From contig JADCBH010000118.1 of NCBI GenBank assembly GCA_020253595.1, positions 1 through 13,685 on the forward strand: DNA of 13,685 bases, written 5' to 3'. The translations under genes and the position numbers were made by a program. Under the pieces are notes generated by a model. It ran no database searches, was not told where the DNA came from, and saw only the letters and a list, made by a program, of their open reading frames with translations. This document shows positions 7,873 to 13,685 of this stretch, one piece after another; position 1 is the first letter of the stretch; each line of letters begins with the position of its first letter. This DNA is from Brevundimonas sp. (GTDB lineage Bacteria; Pseudomonadota; Alphaproteobacteria; Caulobacterales; Caulobacteraceae).

Positions 7873-8205
7873 ATGGCCACGCTGAAGGTCACCGACGACA
7901 GCTTCGACGCCGACGTGCTGAAAGCCTCCACCCCGGTGCTGGTGGACTTCTGGGCGGAGTGGTGCGGGCCGTGCAAGCAGATCGGCCCGGCGCTGGAGCA
8001 GATCTCCGACGAACTGGCCGGTCAGGTGACCATCGCCAAGGTGAACATCGACGACAGCCCGCTGACGCCGTCCAAGCTGGGCGTGAAGGGCATCCCGACG
8101 CTCATGCTGTTCAAGGACGGCCAGATGGCCTCGCTCAAGGTCGGGGCCATGCCCAAGGGCAAGATCCTGGAATGGCTGGCCGAAAGCGGCATCCAGGCGG
8201 GGTGA
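7873..8205 (+). CDS. trxA: thioredoxin
   Basis: 110 residues, the standard thioredoxin length. It is a cytoplasmic dithiol-disulfide oxidoreductase that reduces protein disulfides (ribonucleotide reductase, PAPS reductase, peroxiredoxins) and is recharged by thioredoxin reductase. The active site is FWAEWCGPCK with C31 and C34, and the cis-proline loop GIPT has P75. D25 (VDFWAEWC) is the buried acid of the family. The region NIDDSPLTPSKLGVKGIPT is typical of alphaproteobacterial TrxA. There is no signal peptide, so it is not a periplasmic or c-type cytochrome thioredoxin. The start is supported by AGGAGA seven bases upstream. In related genomes trxA commonly follows addA directly; here the TIR gene lies between them. 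Confidence 0.95.
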   Translation: MATLKVTDDSFDADVLKASTPVLVDFWAEWCGPCKQIGPALEQISDELAGQVTIAKVNIDDSPLTPSKLGVKGIPTLMLFKDGQMASLKVGAMPKGKILEWLAESGIQAG

Positions 8206-8206
8206 C

Positions 8207-8357
8207 GCGTCTCCTCCCTGTCGCGCAGCGATGGGGAGGTGGATGCGAGCTCTGGCGAGCAGACGGAGGGGTTTTGGCGGCGGAAAGACCCCCTCCGTCT
8301 CTCCGCTTCGCTCCGAGCCACCTCCCCATTCGCCTGAGGCGAACAGGGAGGAGACGC
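8207..8357. repeat. 151-base multi-arm palindromic element
   Basis: Three nested, exactly matching pairs of arms make one long hairpin: GCGTCTCCTCCCTGT (8207-8221) with its complement at 8343-8357; ATGGGGAGGTGG (8231-8242) with CCACCTCCCCAT (8318-8329); AGACGGAGGGG (8261-8271) with CCCCTCCGTCT (8290-8300). Between the arms sit small side hairpins, TCGC-gca-GCGA (8221-8231) and TCGCCT-g-AGGCGA (8330-8342), giving a cruciform-like or cloverleaf-like fold. It begins one base after the trxA stop. Its design resembles the short interspersed palindromic (REP/MITE-like) repeats of Caulobacterales and sphingomonad genomes, but the family assignment is from memory. It codes for nothing credible. As RNA it could stabilise or terminate the trxA transcript, although no T-run follows the stem. 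Confidence 0.85.
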
Positions 8358-8390
8358 CCCGTCCCCATGTCGGCCCTGCCTGACAGTTTG

Positions 8391-8444
8391 GACTATCTGG
8401 ACTCCTTAGACGCCATAGACTCCTTGGACTCCTTAGACTCTGTT
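8391..8444. repeat. 9-base-period tandem repeat, GACTCCTTR type
   Basis: Six consecutive 9-base units all begin with GAC: GACTATCTG, GACTCCTTA, GACGCCATA, GACTCCTTG, GACTCCTTA, GACTCTGTT. Units 2, 4 and 5 are nearly identical and the outer ones are diverged. Because the period is a multiple of three, one plus-strand frame reads Asp-X-Leu/Ile repeats and the opposite strand reads Glu-Ser-Lys repeats. It ends 17 bases before the trmD start. There are no spacers and the units are far too short for CRISPR. Function unknown; it could be replication-slippage product, a protein-binding array, or the remnant of a mobile repeat. Confidence 0.8.
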
Positions 8445-8461
8445 TTTCGCCCCCGGCCCCC

Positions 8462-9211
8462 ATGCCCTTCACCGCCACCGTCCTGACCATGTTCCCGGAG
8501 GCCTTTCCCGGGCCGCTGGGGGTCTCGCTGATCGGGACAGCGTGGCGCGAGAGGGGGCTGTGGAGCCTGGAAACCCTTGACATCCGGGGCTTCAGCGAGG
8601 ATAGGCGCGGCTTCCTGGACGACACCCCTGCGGGGGGTGGTCCGGGTCAGGTGCTGAAGGCGGACGTGGTGGCCCGGGCTCTCGACAGCCTGACGGGTCC
8701 TCCCCGGCCGCTTTTGTACATGAGCGCACGCGGTCGACCCCTGACGCAGGCGCGATGCCAGGAGTGGGCCAAGGCGGACGGCATCGTCGTCCTCTGCGGC
8801 CGGTTCGAGGGGGTGGATCAGCGGGTGCTCGACGCCCGGGGGTTCGAGGAGATCAGCGTTGGGGACGCGGTGCTCGCCGGAGGCGAGGCGGCGGCGATGG
8901 TGGTGATCGAGGCGTGCGTACGACTGATCCCCGGGGTCCTGGGCCAGGCTGAAAGCTTGAGTTCCGAGAGCTTCGAGGATGGTCTTCTGGAGCATCCGCA
9001 GTACACGCGACCGCGGACGTTCGAGGGGATCGACATCCCGGAGGTCCTCCTGTCCGGCGACCACAAGCGCGTGGCCGCCTGGCGTCAGGATCAAAGGGAA
9101 GAGACGACCCGGGAACGACGGCCAGACCTCTGGGCGGCGCACTTGGAAAAACGACCCGCGGAAACTTCCGCCAAATCACAGCTAAAGAGCGCAAAAGCTC
9201 GAGGAGAATAG
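8462..9211 (+). CDS. trmD: tRNA (guanine-37-N1)-methyltransferase TrmD
   Basis: 249 residues. It methylates N1 of G37 next to the anticodon using S-adenosylmethionine, preventing +1 frameshifting. It belongs to the SPOUT (trefoil-knot) methyltransferases and acts as a dimer in the cytoplasm. Visible family motifs are TMFPEAFPGPL at the N-terminus, LCGRFEGVDQR (111-121), the knot ISVGDAVLAGGE (131-142), ACVRLIPGVLG with R154, and FEDGLLEHPQYTRP with D173 as the presumed general base, then LLSGDHKRVAAWR. The C-terminal ~35 residues are charged and variable. No Shine-Dalgarno precedes the ATG: the leader is C-rich, so this start rests on homology of the first residues. It is followed one base later by rplS, a classic pairing, but rpsP and rimM are not upstream. 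Confidence 0.95.
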   Translation: MPFTATVLTMFPEAFPGPLGVSLIGTAWRERGLWSLETLDIRGFSEDRRGFLDDTPAGGGPGQVLKADVVARALDSLTGPPRPLLYMSARGRPLTQARCQEWAKADGIVVLCGRFEGVDQRVLDARGFEEISVGDAVLAGGEAAAMVVIEACVRLIPGVLGQAESLSSESFEDGLLEHPQYTRPRTFEGIDIPEVLLSGDHKRVAAWRQDQREETTRERRPDLWAAHLEKRPAETSAKSQLKSAKARGE

Positions 9212-9212
9212 A

Positions 9213-9644
9213 ATGGCCAACATCCTTCAGACCCTGGAGGCCGAAGAGAAGGCGCGGTTGATCGAGAAGCGTTCGATCCCCGACTTCCAGCCCGGCGACA
9301 CCCTGCGCGTCAACGTCCGCATCAAGGAAGGCGAGCGTGAACGCATCCAGGCCTTCGAGGGCGTCTGCATCGCCCGCGCCGGTGGCGGCGTGAACGAGAA
9401 CTTCACGGTGCGGAAGATCAGCTTCGGCGAGGGCGTCGAGCGCGTCTTCCCGATCCTGTCGCCGAACATCGAATCCATCGAGGTCAAGCGTCGCGGCGTC
9501 GTCCGTCGCGCCAAGCTGTATTATCTGCGCGATCGTCGCGGCAAGTCGGCCCGTATCGCCGAGCGCCAGTCGGTCCGCCCCGCCAAGGGCGTTGTCGTCC
9601 CGGAAACCGGCAAGGCCGAAGTCCCGGCGTCCGACGAGGCCTGA
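9213..9644 (+). CDS. rplS: 50S ribosomal protein L19
   Basis: 143 residues. L19 sits at the interface of the two ribosomal subunits and helps form an intersubunit bridge. The core is complete: MANILQTLEAEEKARLIEKR, PGDTLRVNVRIKEGERERIQ, FEGVCIARAGGGVNENFTVR, GEGVERVFPILSPNIESIEV, and RRGVVRRAKLYYLRDRRGK. It is longer than the ~115-residue E. coli protein because of an Ala/Val/Glu-rich C-terminal tail after about residue 115, which is usual in alphaproteobacteria. A strong GAGGAGA (9201-9207) lies at the end of trmD, and the ATG starts one base after the trmD stop, so the two are cotranscribed. A hairpin terminator follows. Confidence 0.97.
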   Translation: MANILQTLEAEEKARLIEKRSIPDFQPGDTLRVNVRIKEGERERIQAFEGVCIARAGGGVNENFTVRKISFGEGVERVFPILSPNIESIEVKRRGVVRRAKLYYLRDRRGKSARIAERQSVRPAKGVVVPETGKAEVPASDEA

Positions 9645-9667
9645 TCGCCTCACTCAGGACCATCGTG

Positions 9668-9702
9668 AAAGGGGCTCCGGCGGTGACGCCGGGGCCCTTT
9701 TT
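9668..9702 (+). terminator. intrinsic terminator after rplS, possibly bidirectional
   Basis: AAAGGGGCTCCGGCG (9668-9682) pairs with CGCCGGGGCCCTTT (9687-9700) around a GTGA loop, giving a stem of about 14-15 pairs with two G-T wobbles, followed by TTTTT (9698-9702). This is a standard Rho-independent terminator for the trmD-rplS unit. The convergent epimerase gene ends at 9709, so on the minus strand the same stem is followed by only three T residues and may serve that transcript weakly. Confidence 0.85.
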
Positions 9703-9708
9703 CGTGGT

Positions 9709-10848
9709 TCAGGCCGCCCCGAACCGGTATTCCGTCCGGGATCGGAACGTCTCCCCCGGCCTCAGGATGGTCGAGGGAAACTCGGGCCGGTTCGGGCTGT
9801 TCTGGAAGTGCTGGGTCTCCAGCGCGACGCCGCAATAGGGCCGATAGGCGACCCCGCCGCGCCCGATCATGTCGACCACATTGGCCGTGTAGATGTGCAG
9901 CGCTGGCTCGGTCGTCCAGATCTCCACCGCCCGCCCCGATGCCACATGCGACAGCCGCCCCGCCTTGCGCAGGCCTTCGCCCCGGACGGCGAAGGAGTGA
10001 TCGTATCCGCCCCCGATCCTCAGCTGCTCGTCCTCGGTATGAAGGTCCCGACCGATCGTCCGGCTTGCTCGGAAATCGAACGGTGTGCCTGCCACCGGAC
10101 GCAGTTCCCCGGTCACGATCTTCCTCGGGTCATAGGCCGCGAAGGCATCGGCCTCGATGACCAGTTCATGGTCGGTTACGCCCTGCGTCGGATCGCCCGC
10201 CAGGTTGAAATAGCTGTGGTGCGTCGGGTTCAGCACCGTCGCCCGGTTGGTCAGGGCCAGATAATCGAGCGTCAGCCGGTTGTCGTGGGTCAGGCGATAG
10301 GTGACCGAGATCGTCATCTCGCCGGGAAAGCCCTGATCGCCGTCGGCGCTGACCAGGGTGAGGACGACGCCCGGCCCTTCCTCCGTCTCGTCCGGCCGCG
10401 CCGACCAGTTGCGCTTGGCAAAGCCAACCGGTCCCCCATGGGTCGAATGCGGACCATTGCCGACCTCCAGCTGGATGGTGCGGCCGTCCAGCTGGAACCG
10501 CCCGTTCTCGATCCTCCCGGCATAGCGCCCGACCGTCGTTCCGAAGTTCCTGGACCGCTCGATGTAGTCCGCCAGGGTATCGAGCCCCAGCACCATCTCG
10601 GCCATTCGCCCGCCACGGTCCGGCATGGCCAGCGACTGGAGCGCCGCGCCCCACGTCATCACGCGGGCGGTCGCGCCGTTGCGATTGGTCAGGGTGATCA
10701 GCCGCACCGTCTCGCCGGACGCCAGCTGACCGAAGACCGCCTCGGTCACCGCAGGCCGTGGCCCGAACGGCATGCGAGGCAGGCCGGCGCATCCTGCGAG
10801 CGGCAGGGCACCCAGCCCGGCGATAACCGCACGCCGGTCCACCCTCAT
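9709..10848 (-). CDS. aldose 1-epimerase, exported lipoprotein (galactose mutarotase family)
   Basis: 379 residues from the ATG at 10848, whose ATGA overlaps the stop of the lyase gene. It interconverts alpha and beta anomers of free aldoses such as galactose or glucose. Residues 1-20 form an export signal with a twin-arginine-like VDRRAVIAG and a lipobox LAGC (C20), pointing to a periplasmic, membrane-anchored enzyme rather than the cytoplasmic GalM. Family residues are H137 in NGPHSTHGG, H211 in NPTHHSYFNLAG (general acid), D283 in GYDHSF and E344 in GVALETQHFQNSPNRP (general base). All are present, so it should be active. Longer in-frame starts up to 10941 lie inside the lyase gene and lose the signal peptide position. 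Coupling to a pectate lyase suggests it acts on monosaccharides released outside the cytoplasm. The substrate is not determinable from sequence. Confidence 0.9.
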   Translation of the reverse strand: MRVDRRAVIAGLGALPLAGCAGLPRMPFGPRPAVTEAVFGQLASGETVRLITLTNRNGATARVMTWGAALQSLAMPDRGGRMAEMVLGLDTLADYIERSRNFGTTVGRYAGRIENGRFQLDGRTIQLEVGNGPHSTHGGPVGFAKRNWSARPDETEEGPGVVLTLVSADGDQGFPGEMTISVTYRLTHDNRLTLDYLALTNRATVLNPTHHSYFNLAGDPTQGVTDHELVIEADAFAAYDPRKIVTGELRPVAGTPFDFRASRTIGRDLHTEDEQLRIGGGYDHSFAVRGEGLRKAGRLSHVASGRAVEIWTTEPALHIYTANVVDMIGRGGVAYRPYCGVALETQHFQNSPNRPEFPSTILRPGETFRSRTEYRFGAA

Positions 10849-12512
10849 TGGGCCATGCCCTCCAGCGTCTCGATCAGGTCGCCCATGTTGCGCACGAAGC
10901 TTTCGGTCGAGACGCCCTCGACCGGATAGTCCGTGATCCACGGTGAGGTGTCATGCAGGTCGCCCACGCGGGTGATCCGGTACTCCCCGCCCGTCGGCGT
11001 CGCGGACCCGGGTCCGATGTAGGGATTGGACGTCGCCGTCAGCGGCATGGGCCAGTAACCCCTCGCATTCAGCCCGGCGATCAGTTCTGCGGCTCGACCG
11101 GCCCCGGGGGCCCGTGGGCGCCGTCCCGGCGTTCCCATGTCCTGCCAGGAGACGTCGCGCAGGGTGAAGTATCGCGGCAGCGTTCGCGTTCCCGTGCGCG
11201 CGAGCAGGGGTGATCCCGCTGAGGCCTCGGCCGGGGTCTGGCCGGCCAGCGTCGCATACTGTTCGCGGAGGCCGACTACGTTCAGCGTCCGGAACGACCC
11301 GTAGTGAACGAGCGTGTCGTTAGGATTGCGGTCGGCATAGTACTCCCCGTTGACGACGTTCGACCCGCGCCGGTGGATGTACCAGGGCTGGTTCGTGCCT
11401 GGTTCGATGAAGGTCGGGTGCGTCCGGCCATTGAGCCGCAGTTCTGGCGGCAGGGCGACGGAGTCCAGCCAGTCCAGCGCCTCGGGCACGCGTTCGATGT
11501 ACTTCGCCTCGCCCGTCAGCCGGTAGAAGTTCAGCAATTGCTGGATGTTGTTGGCCGTCGTGTGGGTCGTCAGTGCCTCGGGTTCATAGGTCCGCGCTGG
11601 TGCCGGCTTCAGCGTGTCGGGGAAGTGCTGCAGCCCCCATCCCGCCTGCGGCGCGGGCTGCTGGGTCGCGAGGAAGATGTCCATGCCACGCTGGATCGAC
11701 GACAGAAGGCGGGCCCGTGTCAGTCCTCGACCCTCGCGCCCAGACGCGAGCCGGTTGCCCAGCGTCTGGAGCACGAAGATCAGGAACTCCAGGTTCTCGC
11801 CGGCCACGTCGTCGTTGAAGGTGATCAGGCGGGTGTAGTCGGCATGGCCATGCACCCCGCCGTTCTCAACTAACGGGAAGCGCTGGGGCCAGCCGCCGTT
11901 CTCGTACTGACTGTCCAGAACGAAGCGCACGGCGCGCTGCAGGGCCCCAAGGTAATCCTGCTGGCCCTCGACCACGAGCCGCAGCATCAGCTGTGACGCC
12001 TCCGAGGTCCCGGCGTCATCAAAGGTGGCATTGCCGTAGTAGCGGTGGAATTCCTCCATCCGCCACGCATTCTGGCCATAGGTCGCATACCACTGGCGAA
12101 GGCTGTCCTCGCCGGCCGTGTCGATGACGTAGTTCCAACCGCCAGCGGGATGCTGCCCTCGCACAAGCGCATCGGCTGCCGATTTCGTAGCGTCCAGAAA
12201 CTGCTGCTCCCCGGTCGCATGATAGGCGTCCAGAAAGGCATGGCCCATGGTGCCCGTGCCCGGCGGCTGGACCCAGATCATAGTCGGCGCTGCCTCCAGC
12301 TCCCCCCAGCGTCGCGAGAAATCGGGCAGATAGGTCCAGACGTAGCCGCCTTCGACCGCAGCCTCGTCGGTCATGAAGGCTGCGGCCCGCTTCATCGTCG
12401 CCACTATGGCCGGGCGGTCGGCGATCGTGCCGGTCTGGGCCAGTGCCGGCGTGGCGAGCGCGGCTGCGGCTGAGGCCAGAAGCGTGCGGCGGTTGAGGCA
12501 AATGGCGCTCAT
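10845..12512 (-). CDS. exported pectate lyase-like protein (probable PL10 family)
   Basis: 555 residues. The N-terminus LNRRTLLASAAAALATPALAQ is a Tat-type signal peptide with likely cleavage after ALA (residue 25), so the enzyme is exported folded. The mature protein shows alternating helical segments of an (alpha/alpha) barrel and the motifs I associate with polysaccharide lyase family 10: SQYENGGWPQRFPL (201-214), LITFNDDVAGE (229-239) and EALTTHTTANNIQQLLNFYR (312-331). PL10 enzymes cleave polygalacturonate by calcium-dependent beta-elimination. The protein is longer than single-domain PL10 enzymes, with extra sequence at both ends, so a different specificity within uronate-processing barrel enzymes remains possible. 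Its stop overlaps the epimerase start, placing the two in one transcript. GAGGG lies six bases before the ATG. A LacI-type operator candidate sits ~70 bases upstream. Confidence 0.75.
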   Translation of the reverse strand: MSAICLNRRTLLASAAAALATPALAQTGTIADRPAIVATMKRAAAFMTDEAAVEGGYVWTYLPDFSRRWGELEAAPTMIWVQPPGTGTMGHAFLDAYHATGEQQFLDATKSAADALVRGQHPAGGWNYVIDTAGEDSLRQWYATYGQNAWRMEEFHRYYGNATFDDAGTSEASQLMLRLVVEGQQDYLGALQRAVRFVLDSQYENGGWPQRFPLVENGGVHGHADYTRLITFNDDVAGENLEFLIFVLQTLGNRLASGREGRGLTRARLLSSIQRGMDIFLATQQPAPQAGWGLQHFPDTLKPAPARTYEPEALTTHTTANNIQQLLNFYRLTGEAKYIERVPEALDWLDSVALPPELRLNGRTHPTFIEPGTNQPWYIHRRGSNVVNGEYYADRNPNDTLVHYGSFRTLNVVGLREQYATLAGQTPAEASAGSPLLARTGTRTLPRYFTLRDVSWQDMGTPGRRPRAPGAGRAAELIAGLNARGYWPMPLTATSNPYIGPGSATPTGGEYRITRVGDLHDTSPWITDYPVEGVSTESFVRNMGDLIETLEGMAQ

Positions 12513-12569
12513 GAGACCCTCGTCGGCAAGGCGTTTCCGGACGGCTCTGACGGCCGCTCATGGACAAAC

Positions 12570-12598
12570 CTTACAGCATTGACACCGGTTTCCAAGAC
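12570..12598 (-). promoter_or_regulatory. candidate LacI-type operator and promoter for the lyase-epimerase unit
   Basis: TGACACCGGTTTCC (12580-12593, plus strand) is an imperfect palindrome centred on CCGG. The left half TGACACC is complete and the right half GGTTTCC matches the mirror GGTGTCA at five of seven positions. This is the shape of LacI-family operators that control carbohydrate genes in proteobacteria. Read on the minus strand it falls between TTGGAA (12596-12591) and AAGGTT (12573-12568), a weak possible -35/-10 pair with a 17-base spacer, so a bound repressor would block the promoter. No regulator gene is inside the window. Confidence 0.35.
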
Positions 12599-12602
12599 CG
12601 AG

Positions 12603-13685
12603 TCAGGCCTCGGCGGCGGGCAGCTCCAGCACCGCTTTCAGGCCGCCAAGGTCGCTGGCCCCAAGCGTCAGCCGTCCGCCATAGGCGCGGGTCAGATCAT
12701 CGACGATCGACAGACCCAACCCCGATCCCGGGGCATCCTCATCCAGGCGTGTCCCGCGCTTCAGGACGGCCTCGCGCTGATCCTCCGGAAGGCCCGGGCC
12801 ATCATCCTCCACGACAGCGATCATCTGGCCGAGGCCGCTGGGCCCCGCCGAGACGCGGACCCGCCGCCTGGACCATTTGCAGGCGTTTTCCATGAGGTTT
12901 CCAAGGATCTCCTGCAGATCCTGCCGCTCTCCCAGAAAGGCCAGGTCATCGGGCGCGCGCCAGTCGATCTCGACGTCCTTGGACTGGAAGACCCGCTCCA
13001 GCATCACCGACATTTCGTCCAGAACCTCACCAACTGGCGTCCTGTCACCCAGCCCGTGGGCGGCACGCGCGGCGGCACGCGCCCGGCGAAGGTGGTGGTC
13101 GACCTGCCCCTTCATCACTTCTGTCTGTCTACGGACAATATCGGCCAGCAGATCCGTCTTGCCGTCCGCCTCGGCCAACATGACCGAAAGCGGCGTCTTC
13201 AGCGCGTGGGCCAGGTTGCCGACGTGGGTCCTCTGTCGCTCGACCACTTCCTGGTTGTGGTCCAGAAGCCGGTTGACCTGTTCCGCCAGGGGCTGGATCT
13301 CCAGCGGGTAGGCATTCTCGATCCGGGCGGCGCGGCCCTTTCTGACATTGGCGATCTCGTTACGGAGCGCGAACAACGGCCGCAGACCGATCTGGACCTG
13401 CAGGAAGACGGCGATCACCAGCCCGATGCCGAGCGCAAGCAGGGCGATCCAGACATAGGTCGCGAACTCGCGCGTATCCGCCTCGATATCGGACCGGTCA
13501 ATGCCGGCCATGAAGACGATCGGCTCGGCTCGGCCCGGCAGGGTCTTCAGGCTGGCGGCGATCCTCAACGGCTGGCGCTGCGGCGGGCGCAAGATACCGG
13601 GATCGTTGTAGTTCAAGAGGTCGCCCATCGACGCCCGCAGCCGGGCAGGCAGTTCCGGGGCGATGTAAAGGGTTTCGCCCGCCAG
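12603..13685 (-). CDS. sensor histidine kinase (PhoQ-like), N-terminus beyond the window
   Basis: 360 residues are visible and the frame stays open through the window edge at 13685, so the true start and probably the first membrane helix lie outside. In order: a periplasmic-type sensor segment (to about GIDRSDIEADTREFATY), a transmembrane helix (VWIALLALGIGLVIAVFL), a HAMP-like linker, the dimerisation/H-box VGNLAHALKTPLSVM with the phosphorylated His encoded at 13206-13208, the N-box EILGNLMENACKWSRRRV, the G1 box VEDDGPGLP, and the G2 box GSGLGLSIVDDLTRAYGG. All catalytic features are present, so it should autophosphorylate and pass phosphate to a response regulator, which would be expected just upstream beyond 13685. 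The signal is unknown. It ends 90 bases before the lyase start in the same direction, but separate promoters are likely. Confidence 0.92.
   Translation of the reverse strand: MAGETLYIAPELPARLRASMGDLLNYNDPGILRPPQRQPLRIAASLKTLPGRAEPIVFMAGIDRSDIEADTREFATYVWIALLALGIGLVIAVFLQVQIGLRPLFALRNEIANVRKGRAARIENAYPLEIQPLAEQVNRLLDHNQEVVERQRTHVGNLAHALKTPLSVMLAEADGKTDLLADIVRRQTEVMKGQVDHHLRRARAAARAAHGLGDRTPVGEVLDEMSVMLERVFQSKDVEIDWRAPDDLAFLGERQDLQEILGNLMENACKWSRRRVRVSAGPSGLGQMIAVVEDDGPGLPEDQREAVLKRGTRLDEDAPGSGLGLSIVDDLTRAYGGRLTLGASDLGGLKAVLELPAAEA

Noticed and set aside
8391..8444. Possible CRISPR array
   Set aside because: The units are 9 bases, contiguous and without spacers, and no cas genes are present.
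7959..8486. 175-codon plus-strand frame from inside trxA through the palindrome and repeats
   Set aside because: Its first half is an out-of-frame reading of trxA and its middle is the palindrome. Only the last 39 codons, from the ATG at 8367, merit mention.
9592..10929. 445-codon plus-strand frame
   Set aside because: It overlaps the end of rplS, crosses the terminator and is antisense to the epimerase, which has all its catalytic residues on the minus strand.

Overview
The window is high-GC DNA (60-base blocks counted by hand: 47/60 G+C in addB at 1261-1320). Its gene content fits an alphaproteobacterium of the Caulobacterales, most like Brevundimonas. The pointers are the alphaproteobacterial form of AddA/AddB, the uridylyltransferase tail directly before addB, trxA close behind addA, and a long GC-rich palindromic element of a kind I associate with that group. 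The genus is an inference from family resemblance; no search was run.

Layout. 1-327: the 3' tail of a sugar-phosphate nucleotidyltransferase (+) whose upstream part is missing. In its place, on the opposite strand, lies a fragment resembling an AmgK-type phosphotransferase, so there is an inversion or a chimeric join near 115-135. 324-6850: addB and addA, joined to each other and to the gene before them by 4-base ATGA overlaps. 6851-7872: a lower-GC insert carrying one gene, a TIR-domain protein with a Cys/His cluster at its N-terminus and a Ser/Gly/Tyr-rich linker. 7873-8205: thioredoxin. 8206-8461: a gene-free stretch with a 151-base multi-arm palindrome followed by a 9-base-period tandem repeat. 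8462-9644: trmD and rplS, closed by a strong hairpin terminator. On the minus strand, 12512 to 9709: a Tat-exported pectate-lyase-like enzyme translationally coupled to a lipoprotein aldose 1-epimerase. 13685-12603 (minus): the C-terminal 360 residues of a membrane sensor histidine kinase that runs off the window.

How the genes work together. AddA and AddB form the helicase-nuclease that processes double-strand breaks for recombination. The TIR protein looks like a horizontally acquired, possibly NAD-consuming or signalling gene placed in what is usually a compact addB-addA-trxA block. TrmD and L19 are translation genes, here without rpsP and rimM beside them. The pectate lyase and the epimerase probably act together outside the cytoplasm on pectin-type polysaccharide and the sugars released from it. 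A LacI-type half-palindrome in front of the lyase suggests sugar-responsive control. The strongest candidate for something little described is the TIR gene. The palindrome, the tandem repeat and the inverted 5' end are the other structural oddities.
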